NCBI RefSeq assembly: GCF_001667375.1
Contig: NZ_LZIN01000084.1
Span: forward strand, 1-56,197
Reading direction: 5' to 3'
Source of the DNA: Mycolicibacter sinensis
GTDB lineage: Bacteria > Actinomycetota > Actinomycetes > Mycobacteriales > Mycobacteriaceae
DNA length: 56,197 nucleotides
Part shown: positions 19,032 to 28,956 of the stretch, one piece after another
Numbering within the stretch: the first letter of the stretch is position 1
Layout of the letters: each line of letters begins with the position of its first letter
Notes under the pieces: model-generated
What the model was told of the DNA's origin: nothing
What the model saw: the letters and a program-made list of their open reading frames with translations, nothing else
Database searches by the model: none
Program-made: the position numbers and the translations under genes

Positions 19032-19078
19032 GTGCGGTTTCGCACGCCACCTACGGTGTGTTGCGTACGAAACCGCAC
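19032..19078. repeat. Hairpin repeat with GTGCGGTTTCG ends, copy 1
   Basis: Arms 19032-19047 and 19063-19078 are inverted repeats (GTGCGGTTTCGCACGC against GTGCGGTTTCGTACGC, one mismatch) around a 15-bp loop, between the ahcY stop and the tmk start. The ends recur in the intergenic region before pacL1 (42562-42632). It could act as a terminator for ahcY or be a small dispersed element. Confidence 0.55.
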
Positions 19079-19091
19079 GGTCGACATGGAA

Positions 19092-20549
<1,458 letters not shown>

Positions 20550-20625
20550 CAGTGCGCCCCCGTAGGTTCAGTGAAATCAGCTCCGCTACAAGCTACCGGC
20601 GGAGGCCGGAGAATGCTCGAGCGGG

Positions 20626-21255
20626 TCAATCGCCGTCGATGACCCCGTAGGTCTCTGCCGCCGGGGTGAACAACCGGGCCAGGTCAGCGGCCACATCGTG
20701 GTCGGCTTCTGGGGGCATCGAAACGTAGCTCATGGCCAGTCGGACGATGGCCCGGGCCAGGATCCCGGCGTCTTCCTCGCTGGCCTTGACCCAGCTGTGC
20801 ATGAACGACGACGTGAGCCGCTGCGAGCAGCGGGTGATGATCGGGCCGCTGTCGGTGGTGATGATTTGCAGCAGGTCGGGCTTGGCGACACCGGTCAGCA
20901 GCGAGATCACCAGCGGGTCGGCGGCCGAGGAGGAGAAGAAGGACCGGAACCCTTCCAGGAACGCGGCATGGACGTCGCCGACGTTGCCGTAGATCGCGCG
21001 TTCGACGGAGTCGACGAGCCGGTCGGCCAGCCGGATGGCATAGCCCTGCGCCAAGCCTTGGCGCGAGCCGAACTCGTTGTAGATGGTCTGTCGGCTGACG
21101 CCGGCCGCCTCCGCCACCGCGGCCAGCGTGATCGACGACCAGTCCCGGCTGGTCAGCAGCTCCCGCATCGCGTCGAGCACCGAGTCGCGCAGCAGCGCCC
21201 GGGATGCCTCGGCGTAGGGAATGCGTTTCACCACCGCGAGATTAGTGGGTATCAC
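20626..21255 (-). CDS. TetR family regulator of the alkane gene cluster
   Basis: A 209-aa TetR protein at the Rv3249c position. The N-terminal helix-turn-helix is clear (SSITLAAVAEAAGVSRQTIYNEFGSRQGL); the C-terminal part is the variable ligand domain. I chose the GTG at 21255 because it overlaps the rubredoxin stop as GTGA, indicating translational coupling with alkB and rubredoxin. Co-transcription suggests autoregulation of the alkane hydroxylase genes; the ligand is unknown. Confidence 0.9.
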   Translation of the reverse strand: MIPTNLAVVKRIPYAEASRALLRDSVLDAMRELLTSRDWSSITLAAVAEAAGVSRQTIYNEFGSRQGLAQGYAIRLADRLVDSVERAIYGNVGDVHAAFLEGFRSFFSSSAADPLVISLLTGVAKPDLLQIITTDSGPIITRCSQRLTSSFMHSWVKASEEDAGILARAIVRLAMSYVSMPPEADHDVAADLARLFTPAAETYGVIDGD

Positions 21256-21419
21256 GCGGGGACCTGTTCGAAGTCTTGCTTCTCGCGGACCGCGCAGTCC
21301 GGGCAGCACCAGTCCTCGGGGATCTGCGCCCATGCCGTGCCGGCCGGGAATCCTTCCCGAGGCGCGCCGAGCGTCTCGTCGTAGACGTAGTCGCAGCCCG
21401 GGCAGCGGTAGGCCGCCAT
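21252..21419 (-). CDS. rubA: Rubredoxin
   Basis: Small Fe(Cys)4 electron carrier that delivers electrons to AlkB. It has 55 aa with the two ligand motifs CPGC (Cys6, Cys9) and CPDC (Cys39, Cys42) and the typical GFPAGTAWAQIPEDWCCPDC sequence. Its ATG shares one base with the alkB stop (TGATG). M. tuberculosis has two rubredoxin genes here (rubA and rubB); only one is present in this window, so the A/B assignment is uncertain. A rubredoxin reductase is not encoded nearby. Confidence 0.93.
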   Translation of the reverse strand: MAAYRCPGCDYVYDETLGAPREGFPAGTAWAQIPEDWCCPDCAVREKQDFEQVPA

Positions 21420-22654
21420 CACGCGGCCGCCCGCTCGATGTCGCTCGCCCCGTAGCGGTCCAGGATCTTCTTCCGCCGGCGCGGGTCGATGTTGGCCCGG
21501 GTGATGTCGCCGCCGTAGTGTGCCAGCACCCGGTGATCCATCAGCTTGCGCCACAGCGGCGGGATATAGGTCAGCCCGATCAGCGACGCGTACCCGCTGG
21601 GCAGGTTCGGCGCCTCGGCCATGCTGCGCAGCGTCTGGTAGCGCCGGGTCGGGTTGGCGTGGTGGTCGCTGTGCCGCTGCAGGTGGTAGAGAAAGAGGTT
21701 GGTGACCAGATGGTCGGAGTTCCAGCTGTGTTCGGGCGTGCAGCGTTCGTAGCGGCCGTTGGCACGGGTCTGACGCAGCAGCCCGTAGTGCTCGATGTAG
21801 TTCACCGATTCCAGCAGCGAGAAGCCGTAGACGGCCTGGATGACGACGAACGGGATCAGCGCCGGCCCGAACACCGCGATCAGCACGCCCCAGAACACCA
21901 CCGACATCAGCCATGCGTTGAGCACGTCGTTGGACAACCGCCAGGGATTTTTGTCCAGCCGACGCAGCCGCGCCGCCTCCAGTTGCCACGCCGAACGCAG
22001 CCCACCGAAGACGGTGCGCGGCAAGAACTCCCAGAACGTCTCGCCGAACCGGCCCGACGCCGGGTCTTCGGGGGTAGCCACCCGCACGTGGTGGCCGCGG
22101 TTGTGCTCGATGTAGAAGTGGCCGTAGCAGCTCTGCGCCAGGGTGATCTTGGACAGCCAGCGCTCCAGCCGAGCCTTCTTGTGCCCCAGTTCGTGGGCGG
22201 TGTTGATGCCGACGCCGCCCAGCACCCCCACCGACAGCGCCAGCCCGATTTTGGCGAACCAGCTGAGTGACCCCTCGACACCCAGCCAGCTCAGGTCGGT
22301 GGCGGTGAACAGGTAGGCGCCGAACACGACGCTGGCGTACTGGCACGGGATGTAGGCGTACGTGCAGTAGCGGTAGTACCGGTCGTTCTCCAGCTGCACC
22401 ATGGCTTCCTCGGGCGCGTTCTGTCCGTCGACGCCGAAGCGCAGGTCCAGTGCGGGCAGCAGCAGGTAGACCAGGATCGGCCCGATCCAGAACGGCAGCT
22501 GCGCGGCGGTGTGCCAGCCGAGCCGGTTCATCGCCGCGACGATCGGCAGCATGGTGAACAGGGCGGTCGGGGCGATCAGTCCCATGAGCCACAGGTATCG
22601 CTTCTTGTCCCGCCACGCCTGCGTTGTTGCCGCCGCCGCGCCCGTGTGCGCCAT
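21419..22654 (-). CDS. alkB: Alkane 1-monooxygenase AlkB
   Basis: Integral-membrane di-iron enzyme hydroxylating medium-chain n-alkanes at the terminal carbon. The 411-aa protein has several membrane helices and the eight-His signature: NTAHELGHKK, EHNRGHHVRVATPEDPASGR, LQRHSDHHANPTRRYQ, plus NYIEHYGLLR. I chose the ATG at 22654 because AAGGAGG lies 8-14 bases upstream; an upstream in-frame ATG at 22729 lacks this support. First gene of alkB-rubredoxin-tetR. Confidence 0.95.
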   Translation of the reverse strand: MAHTGAAAATTQAWRDKKRYLWLMGLIAPTALFTMLPIVAAMNRLGWHTAAQLPFWIGPILVYLLLPALDLRFGVDGQNAPEEAMVQLENDRYYRYCTYAYIPCQYASVVFGAYLFTATDLSWLGVEGSLSWFAKIGLALSVGVLGGVGINTAHELGHKKARLERWLSKITLAQSCYGHFYIEHNRGHHVRVATPEDPASGRFGETFWEFLPRTVFGGLRSAWQLEAARLRRLDKNPWRLSNDVLNAWLMSVVFWGVLIAVFGPALIPFVVIQAVYGFSLLESVNYIEHYGLLRQTRANGRYERCTPEHSWNSDHLVTNLFLYHLQRHSDHHANPTRRYQTLRSMAEAPNLPSGYASLIGLTYIPPLWRKLMDHRVLAHYGGDITRANIDPRRRKKILDRYGASDIERAAA

Positions 22655-22816
22655 CCCGCGCCCCTCCTTGTGAGTTCGACCACCGTCGCGGATGGACATT
22701 ACCGGTTCGCACGTCGGTTGTCTAGACATTTGATAGTAATTTGTACACGGTGATTCGGCGTACCGCGGCCGATGAATCCGTATAACTTTGAGTGCACTTT
22801 GACTGCAGAATCACGG

Positions 22817-24322
22817 ATGACGACGGGGGCTTCGCGGCCCCGTTCGGCCTTCCGGGTCGGCGCCGATTATGCGGCCGGGCTGGCCTTTGCCCACCTGCTC
22901 ACCAGCGCCGAGGCGATCGCGGTGGTGCTGTCCCTGAGCGGTGAGACGCCGACCGGCGCCGATATCCTGCTGCGCCCGCAGCACGTGATCCTGACCGGGG
23001 TGCTGGTCGGGCTGGGCACCTTGGCCGTGGTCATCGCGGGAACGGCCAGCATCGCTGGATCGCTGCGCTGGTACACCGCCGGTCAGCAGCCCGACGCCGG
23101 TCAACGTCGGGGCGCGATCAACATCCTGCGCCGTCAGTCGACGATCGTGCTGGGCACCTGGGTGATCGGCGGGGCCATCGGCCTGGCCGCGCTGCGCTCG
23201 ACAGACGTCGGGCTGATGGTGCTGCTGGCCATGGTCGTCGTCTTCGGCGGAGCCGCCTCGGTGTGCACCAGCATGCTGTTCACCCACCGCACCTTCCGGC
23301 CGATCGTGGCGGCCACCTGGCGCAATACCGACGTCCGCGCCACCGCCCCCGGTGTGCTGGCCCGGCTGGTCACCATGTGGTTCATCACCTGCGCGCTGCC
23401 CGCCGCGGCCATCGTCGTCCTGATCGCCTGCCGGCGGATGGGGTGGGTCATCGACCGCAGCGCCTCGGTGGAGACCCCGGTGCTGGTGCTGTGCCTGGTC
23501 GCGGTGCTGCTCGGGATGCGCGCCATGATCCTGGTGGCCCGCTCGGTCTCCGATCCGGTCGGCGAGGTCGTCGCCGCGATGGCCCGGGTCCAGCACGGCG
23601 AGATGGACGTCTCGGTCAGCGTCTATGAACACTCCGAGATCGGCCGGCTGCAAACCGGATTCAACCGGATGGTGGCCGGCCTGCGTGAACGCGACCGGCT
23701 GCGGGATCTGTTCGGTCGGCACGTCGGCCCGGAGGTGGCCCGCCTGGCCGTCGAGCAGGAGCGCGCGCTCGCCGGCGACGTGCAGGAGGCGGCGATCCTG
23801 TTCATCGACCTGGTGGGTTCGACGGAGTTGGCGGCCACCCATCCCCCGGACGAGGTCGCCGCGGTGCTCAACGACTTCTTCCGCATCGTGGTGGCCGCAG
23901 TCGACGCGCAGCAGGGCTCGATCAACAAGTTTCAGGGCGACGCGGCCCTGGCGGTGTTCGGCGCACCGGTACCCTTCGACGGGTCGGCCGCGGCGGCGCT
24001 GGCCACCGCCCGCACCCTGCACACCACGCTTCGCCGGCTGCCGTTGGTGGACTTCGGGATCGGCGTCTCGGCGGGGCCGGTGTTCGCCGGCAACATCGGC
24101 AGCGAGAACCGCTACGAGTACACCGTGGTCGGTGACGCCGTCAACGAGGCGGCGCGGTTAGCCGACCGCGCCAAGGCCGTCAGCGCCCGCGTGCTGTGCT
24201 CGCAGACCGCGCTGGAACGCGCCGACGAGCACGAGCTCAGGAACTGGGCGCGGCACGGCTCGGCGGTGCTGCGCGGGCGTGCCCAGCCCACGGTGATGTC
24301 CATGCCGACAGCCGGGGTGTGA
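22817..24322 (+). CDS. Membrane class III adenylate cyclase with HAMP domain
   Basis: Makes cAMP from ATP. The 501-aa protein resembles the M. tuberculosis Rv1318c-Rv1320c type: about six membrane helices, a HAMP linker (SVSDPVGEVVAAMARVQHGEMDV), then a cyclase domain with metal-binding aspartates in ILFIDLVGSTELA and KFQGDAALAVFG and the transition-state Asn/Arg in VGDAVNEAARLAD. An in-frame ATG exists at 22772, but the 15 codons before 22817 have few G/C third positions, unlike the rest of the gene, so they look like untranslated leader. It diverges from alkB and is absent from this place in M. tuberculosis. Confidence 0.9.
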   Translation: MTTGASRPRSAFRVGADYAAGLAFAHLLTSAEAIAVVLSLSGETPTGADILLRPQHVILTGVLVGLGTLAVVIAGTASIAGSLRWYTAGQQPDAGQRRGAINILRRQSTIVLGTWVIGGAIGLAALRSTDVGLMVLLAMVVVFGGAASVCTSMLFTHRTFRPIVAATWRNTDVRATAPGVLARLVTMWFITCALPAAAIVVLIACRRMGWVIDRSASVETPVLVLCLVAVLLGMRAMILVARSVSDPVGEVVAAMARVQHGEMDVSVSVYEHSEIGRLQTGFNRMVAGLRERDRLRDLFGRHVGPEVARLAVEQERALAGDVQEAAILFIDLVGSTELAATHPPDEVAAVLNDFFRIVVAAVDAQQGSINKFQGDAALAVFGAPVPFDGSAAAALATARTLHTTLRRLPLVDFGIGVSAGPVFAGNIGSENRYEYTVVGDAVNEAARLADRAKAVSARVLCSQTALERADEHELRNWARHGSAVLRGRAQPTVMSMPTAGV

Positions 24323-24354
24323 CCCAGCTCCCACACTCATGCCACACTCAGGGC

Positions 24355-25269
24355 ATGGTTTACGCGATCGCCCGCCCGCAGATCGAGGGCAACATTGCCG
24401 TCGGTGAAGACCGTCAGCTCGGCTTCGCCGAGTTCGGCGCTCCGCATGGCCGGGCGATGTTCTGGCTGCACGGCACCCCCGGCGCCCGCCGCCAGATCCC
24501 GGTCGAGGCGCGGGTCTACGCCAAGGAGGCGAACATTCGCCTGATCGGGGTGGACCGGCCCGGCATCGGTTCCTCGACGCCGTACCAGTACCAGACGGTG
24601 TCCCAGTTCGCCGACGACCTGCGCACCGTGGCCGACACGCTCGGCATCGACAAGATGGCGGTCATCGGGCTGTCCGGCGGCGGCCCCTACACCCTGGCGT
24701 GCGCGGCGGCGATGCCCGAGCGGGTGGTGGCCGCCGGAATCCTCGGCGGTGTCGCCCCGGCGGTGGGCCCCGATGCCATCGACAGCGGTCTGATGACACT
24801 GGCGCGGATCGCCGAGCCGGTGCTGCAGCGCGCCGGGCGCCCGATCAGCATCCTGGCCACCGGCCTGATCCGGATGATCCGGCCGGTGGCCGAACCGGCG
24901 CTGGAGCTCTACGCGCTGATCTCCCCCGAGGGCGACCGCCGGCTGCTGGCCCGGCCGGAGTTCAAGGCGATGTTCCTCGACGACCTGCTCAACGGCTCCC
25001 GCAAGCAGCTCGCCGCTCCCATCGCCGACGCCGTGCTGTTCGCCCGCTACTGGGGCTTCCGGCTCGACGAGGTGAAGGTGCCGGTGCACTGGTGGCACGG
25101 CGACGCCGACCACATCGTCCCGTTCGCACACGGGGAACACGCCGTCTCCCTGCTGCCCGACGCGCGGCTGTACCCGATCCCCGGCGAAAGCCACCTCGCC
25201 GGGCTTGGTCGCGCCGCGGAGATTCTGCGCACCATGGACGAGGCCTGGGAGCGCGCCGAGTCGCGCTGA
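24355..25269 (+). CDS. Alpha/beta hydrolase
   Basis: A 304-aa alpha/beta-hydrolase-fold enzyme of unknown substrate. It has the oxyanion-hole HGTPG motif (39-43), the nucleophile elbow GLSGGG with Ser107, and a C-terminal His in GESHLAGLG; the acid is probably in HGDADHIVPF. It follows the adenylate cyclase by 32 bp and precedes the thioesterase by 7 bp, suggesting an operon of the three. The ATG at 24355 marks the beginning of homology. Confidence 0.85.
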   Translation: MVYAIARPQIEGNIAVGEDRQLGFAEFGAPHGRAMFWLHGTPGARRQIPVEARVYAKEANIRLIGVDRPGIGSSTPYQYQTVSQFADDLRTVADTLGIDKMAVIGLSGGGPYTLACAAAMPERVVAAGILGGVAPAVGPDAIDSGLMTLARIAEPVLQRAGRPISILATGLIRMIRPVAEPALELYALISPEGDRRLLARPEFKAMFLDDLLNGSRKQLAAPIADAVLFARYWGFRLDEVKVPVHWWHGDADHIVPFAHGEHAVSLLPDARLYPIPGESHLAGLGRAAEILRTMDEAWERAESR

Positions 25270-25276
25270 CCGAGCC

Positions 25277-25675
25277 ATGACCGCACCCCAATCGATCAGG
25301 GAACTGTTCGCCCAGCTCGGCCTGCAGGAGGTGCCGTCGGCGGACGGGACCCTGACCATGGAGATGCCCGTCGACGAGCGGGTGGTCAACACCGCCGGCG
25401 GACTGCAAGGCGGGTTGATCGCCACCATGGCCGACGTCGCGGCCGGGCAGCTCGCCGCTCGCAGCACGGCATTCGGCAACGGCATCGCCACCACCGATCT
25501 GTTCATCCGCTACCTGCGGCCGATCAAGATCGGGCCGGCCCGGGCGGTGGCGACCATCCTGCGCACCGGCCGACGTTCGGTGGTCGTCCAGGTCGACATC
25601 TACCGGGGCAACGACGACGAACTCGCGGCCACCGCGACGGTGAACTTCGCGGCCATCGAACTGCCGGGCGGGTAG
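25277..25675 (+). CDS. PaaI-type hotdog thioesterase
   Basis: A 132-aa single hotdog domain of the PaaI/YigI type that hydrolyses acyl-CoA thioesters. The core is VVNTAGGLQGGLIATMADVAAGQLA, with Asn/Gly in the usual active-site helix entry, followed by TTDLFIRYLRPIKIGPARAVATILRTGRR. The start is 7 bp after the hydrolase stop. The acyl substrate is unknown. Confidence 0.85.
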   Translation: MTAPQSIRELFAQLGLQEVPSADGTLTMEMPVDERVVNTAGGLQGGLIATMADVAAGQLAARSTAFGNGIATTDLFIRYLRPIKIGPARAVATILRTGRRSVVVQVDIYRGNDDELAATATVNFAAIELPGG

Positions 25676-25682
25676 CGCGCGC

Positions 25683-26768
25683 TCAGTGCGCCGCGGTGCG
25701 CCGGCTCTCGATGAAGTGCGGCAGCCGGAACCGGCGCGGCTCATGTGCGACCGGCGCCTCCTGCGCCACTCCGCCGTTCTGCGCCGCGGCGTAGGCCCCC
25801 GAGTTACCGGTGACGCGCAGCACCTGGCCGCGCCAGGTGATATCGGCCTCCCGGTAAGCCTGCACCAGCGCGCGCTCCAGCAGTTCGTCGGCCTGCTCGA
25901 TGGAAAGCGCTGCCAGCTCGACGAAGTCGCCGTCGCGGGCGTCGAGTTTGAGCGTCGTCGGCCCGGTCTCGACCAGATCGCAGTTGGCCCGGATGCTCAG
26001 TTCGGCATTCGAGCGCGCCAATCCGGCCAGCGCGTAGGCGCCCAACAACGCCCGGCAGGCCTCGTCGCCGGCGGGTCCGCTGTCGAATCGCAGTTGCCGC
26101 AGTGCGGCGAAGCTGAGTACCTGGGTGCGGATGATGCGGCTGCAACAGACGGTGTCGGAGCCAGCGCGCGAGTCAGCCGCTGCGCCTTCGACGAGCACGC
26201 CGATGATCTCACCGGAGACCGCCCCGCGAAAGCGGCTCTGGCCGGTGCCGCGGGCGGCGTCGATCGCGCCAAACACCAGGCTGCCGGGGCTCAATTCCAT
26301 TAGGGCGCGGGCGTTTTCGGGGGTGCTCTCGCGGGCGGCCCGATAGACCGGGTAAGCGACCGCCGGCTGGGCGTCGATCGACCCGGTCAAGAAGTGGCCG
26401 TCGAAAACCCGTTGCGGCAGTTCGAGATCGGTGTAGACCGTCCGGCCGCCCTCGTAGGAGACCTCCATGCGCGGCACCCGGCTCAGTACCGGGTGCTGAT
26501 CGCGGATGCCGCGCAGGATCGCGGCTTCCACGCGCTGGATCTGACCTTGGTTGTCGTCGACGACCACTGTCGCCGTCGGGTTGCCATCGATCAGGCGGGT
26601 CTCGGTGGCGATGGCCGACGGGCCACGTCCGGCCCGGTGGGCCGGGCTGATCGCGGCGTGGGGCCCGCCCGCCGGCGCCAACTCGGTGGCAAGGCTCAAC
26701 GTGCTGGCCCCGCCGGCCTGACAAGCGGCGCTGAGCTGTCGGTAGGAGAAGCGGGACAAAACGGTCAA
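25683..26768 (-). CDS. Orphan Csb1/Cas7-like (GSU0053 family) protein
   Basis: A 361-aa protein resembling the Cas7-type backbone subunit Csb1 of type I-G (formerly I-U) CRISPR systems. Matching blocks are NQGQIQRVEAAI (73-84, like SxQSxANRLE), SLVFGAID (163-170), SRFRGAVSGEIIG (178-190, like the P-R-x-LSG-x-I region) and the basic LSIRANCDLVE (257-267, like LRTxCDL). It has no signal peptide or membrane helix. No CRISPR array, cas3, csb2 or adaptation gene is nearby. The start is a TTG overlapping the stop of the upstream cation transporter (TTGA), so it is translationally coupled to a metal transporter. The assignment rests on motif recall; a different RAMP-like or unrelated fold is possible. 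Confidence 0.55.
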   Translation of the reverse strand: MTVLSRFSYRQLSAACQAGGASTLSLATELAPAGGPHAAISPAHRAGRGPSAIATETRLIDGNPTATVVVDDNQGQIQRVEAAILRGIRDQHPVLSRVPRMEVSYEGGRTVYTDLELPQRVFDGHFLTGSIDAQPAVAYPVYRAARESTPENARALMELSPGSLVFGAIDAARGTGQSRFRGAVSGEIIGVLVEGAAADSRAGSDTVCCSRIIRTQVLSFAALRQLRFDSGPAGDEACRALLGAYALAGLARSNAELSIRANCDLVETGPTTLKLDARDGDFVELAALSIEQADELLERALVQAYREADITWRGQVLRVTGNSGAYAAAQNGGVAQEAPVAHEPRRFRLPHFIESRRTAAH

Positions 26769-27706
26769 CCTTTCTGCTCCAGCGAGTCTGGCACAGGTGT
26801 GCGGTCCAGGTCAGGTTCGAGAAAGATGACCCGGGCTGCGGGCACGGCCGCGCGGATGTTGGCTTCGGCTTCGTCGATGGTGGCCGCGATCGCGGCCAGA
26901 TCCAGCCCGGGAAGCACCGCGATCTTGGCCCCCACCAACATCTCGTCGGGACCCAGGTACAGGGTGCGGATGTGGATCAGCCGGGTGACGTTGACGGTGC
27001 CTTCCAGCGCCGCCCGAATGGCCCGGTCCTCGGCGATGGTGGCGCCCTCCCCGATCAGCAGGCTGTGCATCTCGACCATCAGGAACACCGCGATCACCCC
27101 GAGCAGCGCGCCGATGCCCAGGGTCGCCACGCCGTCCCAGACCGGGTTGCCGGTGAGCATGCTCAGGCCCACCCCCGCCAGCGCCAGCATCAGGCCGATC
27201 AGCGCGCCGGTGTCCTCCAGCAGCACCACTGGAAGCTCCGGGTTACGCGAGGTGCGCAGGAACCGCAACCAGCTGCCCTCGCCCTTCAACGGACGCGACT
27301 CGCGCAGCGCGGTGCGAAAACTGTAGGTCTCCAACCCGATTGCCACCGCCAGGATCGCCACCGCCACCAGCGGGGAACTCAGCTCGACCGGGTGGCGGAC
27401 TTTCTCGTAGCCCTCGTAGATCGCGAACATCGAGCCGAGGCTGAACAGCACCAGCGCCACCACGAACGACCAGAAGTAGCGGCTGCGCCCGTACCCGAAC
27501 GGGTGCAGCGCATCGGGGGCCTTGGCCGCGGCCCGCTGGCCGTAGAGCAGCAGCGCCTGGTTGGAGGTGTCGACCACCGAGTGCACCGCCTCGGCGAGCA
27601 TGGCGGCGCTGCCCGTGATCAGATAGCCGACGAACTTCGCCGCCGCGATTCCGGCGTTGGCGACCAGCGCCGCGATGATCGCCCTGGTACTACCGGACGA
27701 GGACAC
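26765..27706 (-). CDS. Cation diffusion facilitator (CDF) family transporter
   Basis: Membrane transporter exporting divalent cations in exchange for protons. The 313-aa protein has six membrane helices and an N-terminal metal-site motif AVHSVVDT (His42, Asp46), with acidic residues in the fifth helix (LLEDTGALIG, Glu164-Asp165) where classic CDF proteins have HxxxD, so the site is atypical. A cytoplasmic ferredoxin-like C-terminal domain follows (RLIHIRTLYLGPDEMLVGAKI). It lies directly downstream of manA with no gap, and its stop overlaps the Csb1-like start. Confidence 0.88.
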   Translation of the reverse strand: MSSSGSTRAIIAALVANAGIAAAKFVGYLITGSAAMLAEAVHSVVDTSNQALLLYGQRAAAKAPDALHPFGYGRSRYFWSFVVALVLFSLGSMFAIYEGYEKVRHPVELSSPLVAVAILAVAIGLETYSFRTALRESRPLKGEGSWLRFLRTSRNPELPVVLLEDTGALIGLMLALAGVGLSMLTGNPVWDGVATLGIGALLGVIAVFLMVEMHSLLIGEGATIAEDRAIRAALEGTVNVTRLIHIRTLYLGPDEMLVGAKIAVLPGLDLAAIAATIDEAEANIRAAVPAARVIFLEPDLDRTPVPDSLEQKG

Positions 27707-28948
27707 TCACAGGCCTATCGTCGCCCGAAACAGTGCCGTCGGCTGCTGGGCCAGCAGCCGGATCGGCCCGTCGTCACTGGGCACCCAGGCCGACTCGCCC
27801 CGGTGCAGCGTCAACGTCCCCGTCTTGGCGTGCACGGTGACCGAGCCCTCGGTGCACAGCAGGATCTGCGGGCCGTCATGGTGGGCCGGCGCGTCCAACT
27901 CATGACCGAGGTAGGCGCCGTCCAGTGTCAGCCGTGACACCGCGAACTCCTCGGCGGGAGTCTGGTAGACCACCTCGGGCCCGTCGGTGTGCACCGCCGC
28001 GCGCAGCGCCTCCTCGGTGGTCGGAGTGAAGTCCAGCACCCGCAGCAGTTCGGGGACGTCGACGTGCTTGGGCGTCAGTCCGCCGCGAAGGACGTTGTCG
28101 GAGTTGGCCATCACCTCCAGCCCGACACCGTGCAGGTAGGTGTGCAGGTTGCCGGCCGACAAGAAGATCGCCTCTCCGGGGGCCAGGCTGACCCGGTTGA
28201 GCAACAGCGCGGCCAGCACACCGGCGTCGCCCGGGTAGCGCTCACCGAGTTCGAGCACCGTCTTGGCCTCCGCGGCAAATTCGCCGGCCTCGGAACTGAG
28301 GTACTGAATGGCCCCTTCGAGCACCGCGGGCACCAGCACGTCGAGGTCGGGCTGGGGCGCGGTGATCCAGGTGGTGAACAGGGCCCGCAGGCCGTCGGCG
28401 TCGGACTGGCCACCGTCCGGGCAGGCACCGAGCAGGTCGATGAACGGGTCGAGGTCCGAGACCGCCAGCGCCCGCAGCAGCTCGATGGTCCGCGCCGCGG
28501 GCCGGAAACCGGCCAGCGCCTCGAACGGCTGCAGCGCCACCAGCAGTTCCGGTTTGTGGCTGGTGTCGCGATAGTTGCGGATCGGCGAGGACACCGGAAC
28601 CCCGAGCCGCTCCTCGCGCTCGTAGCCCTCGATCGCCTGCATGGTGCTGGGGTGGGCCTGCAGGGACAGCGGCTCGTCGGCGGCCAGCACCTTGACCAGG
28701 AACGGCAGCCGGTCACCGAAGCGGGCGTGCGCCACCGCGCCGAGCTGGCCCTCCCAGTCGGCGGTCAAGACGTCCAGCAGCGACGCCTCGCCGTCGGCAG
28801 TCTCCAGCCAGGCCGGATCCCCGGGGTGCGCGCCCAGCCACAGCTCGGCCTCCGGGTGTGCCGCTGGGACCGGCCGACCGGTGAACTCGGCGATAGCGGT
28901 CCTCGAGCCCCATGCGTAGGTCCGTATCGCGCCGCGTAGTGGTTCCAC
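27707..28948 (-). CDS. manA: Mannose-6-phosphate isomerase
   Basis: Interconverts fructose-6-P and mannose-6-P, the first step to GDP-mannose for lipoarabinomannan and PIMs. The 413-aa type I PMI has zinc-binding blocks VLAADEPLSLQAHPS and SHKPELLVALQPFEALAGF, ending LFRATIGL. Corresponds to Rv3255c. I chose the GTG at 28948 (VEPLRGAIRTYAWG) to match the M. tuberculosis N-terminus; a TTG at 28960 overlapping the upstream stop as TTGA is an alternative. Confidence 0.95.
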   Translation of the reverse strand: MEPLRGAIRTYAWGSRTAIAEFTGRPVPAAHPEAELWLGAHPGDPAWLETADGEASLLDVLTADWEGQLGAVAHARFGDRLPFLVKVLAADEPLSLQAHPSTMQAIEGYEREERLGVPVSSPIRNYRDTSHKPELLVALQPFEALAGFRPAARTIELLRALAVSDLDPFIDLLGACPDGGQSDADGLRALFTTWITAPQPDLDVLVPAVLEGAIQYLSSEAGEFAAEAKTVLELGERYPGDAGVLAALLLNRVSLAPGEAIFLSAGNLHTYLHGVGLEVMANSDNVLRGGLTPKHVDVPELLRVLDFTPTTEEALRAAVHTDGPEVVYQTPAEEFAVSRLTLDGAYLGHELDAPAHHDGPQILLCTEGSVTVHAKTGTLTLHRGESAWVPSDDGPIRLLAQQPTALFRATIGL

Positions 28949-28956
28949 AGTTCTTG

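Noticed and set aside
20550..20625. SAH riboswitch before ahcY
   Set aside because: The 76-bp gap has no recognisable SAH-aptamer core or convincing pseudoknot.
25683..27706. A CRISPR locus around the Csb1-like gene
   Set aside because: No direct repeats with regular spacers and no other cas-like protein were seen on either side.
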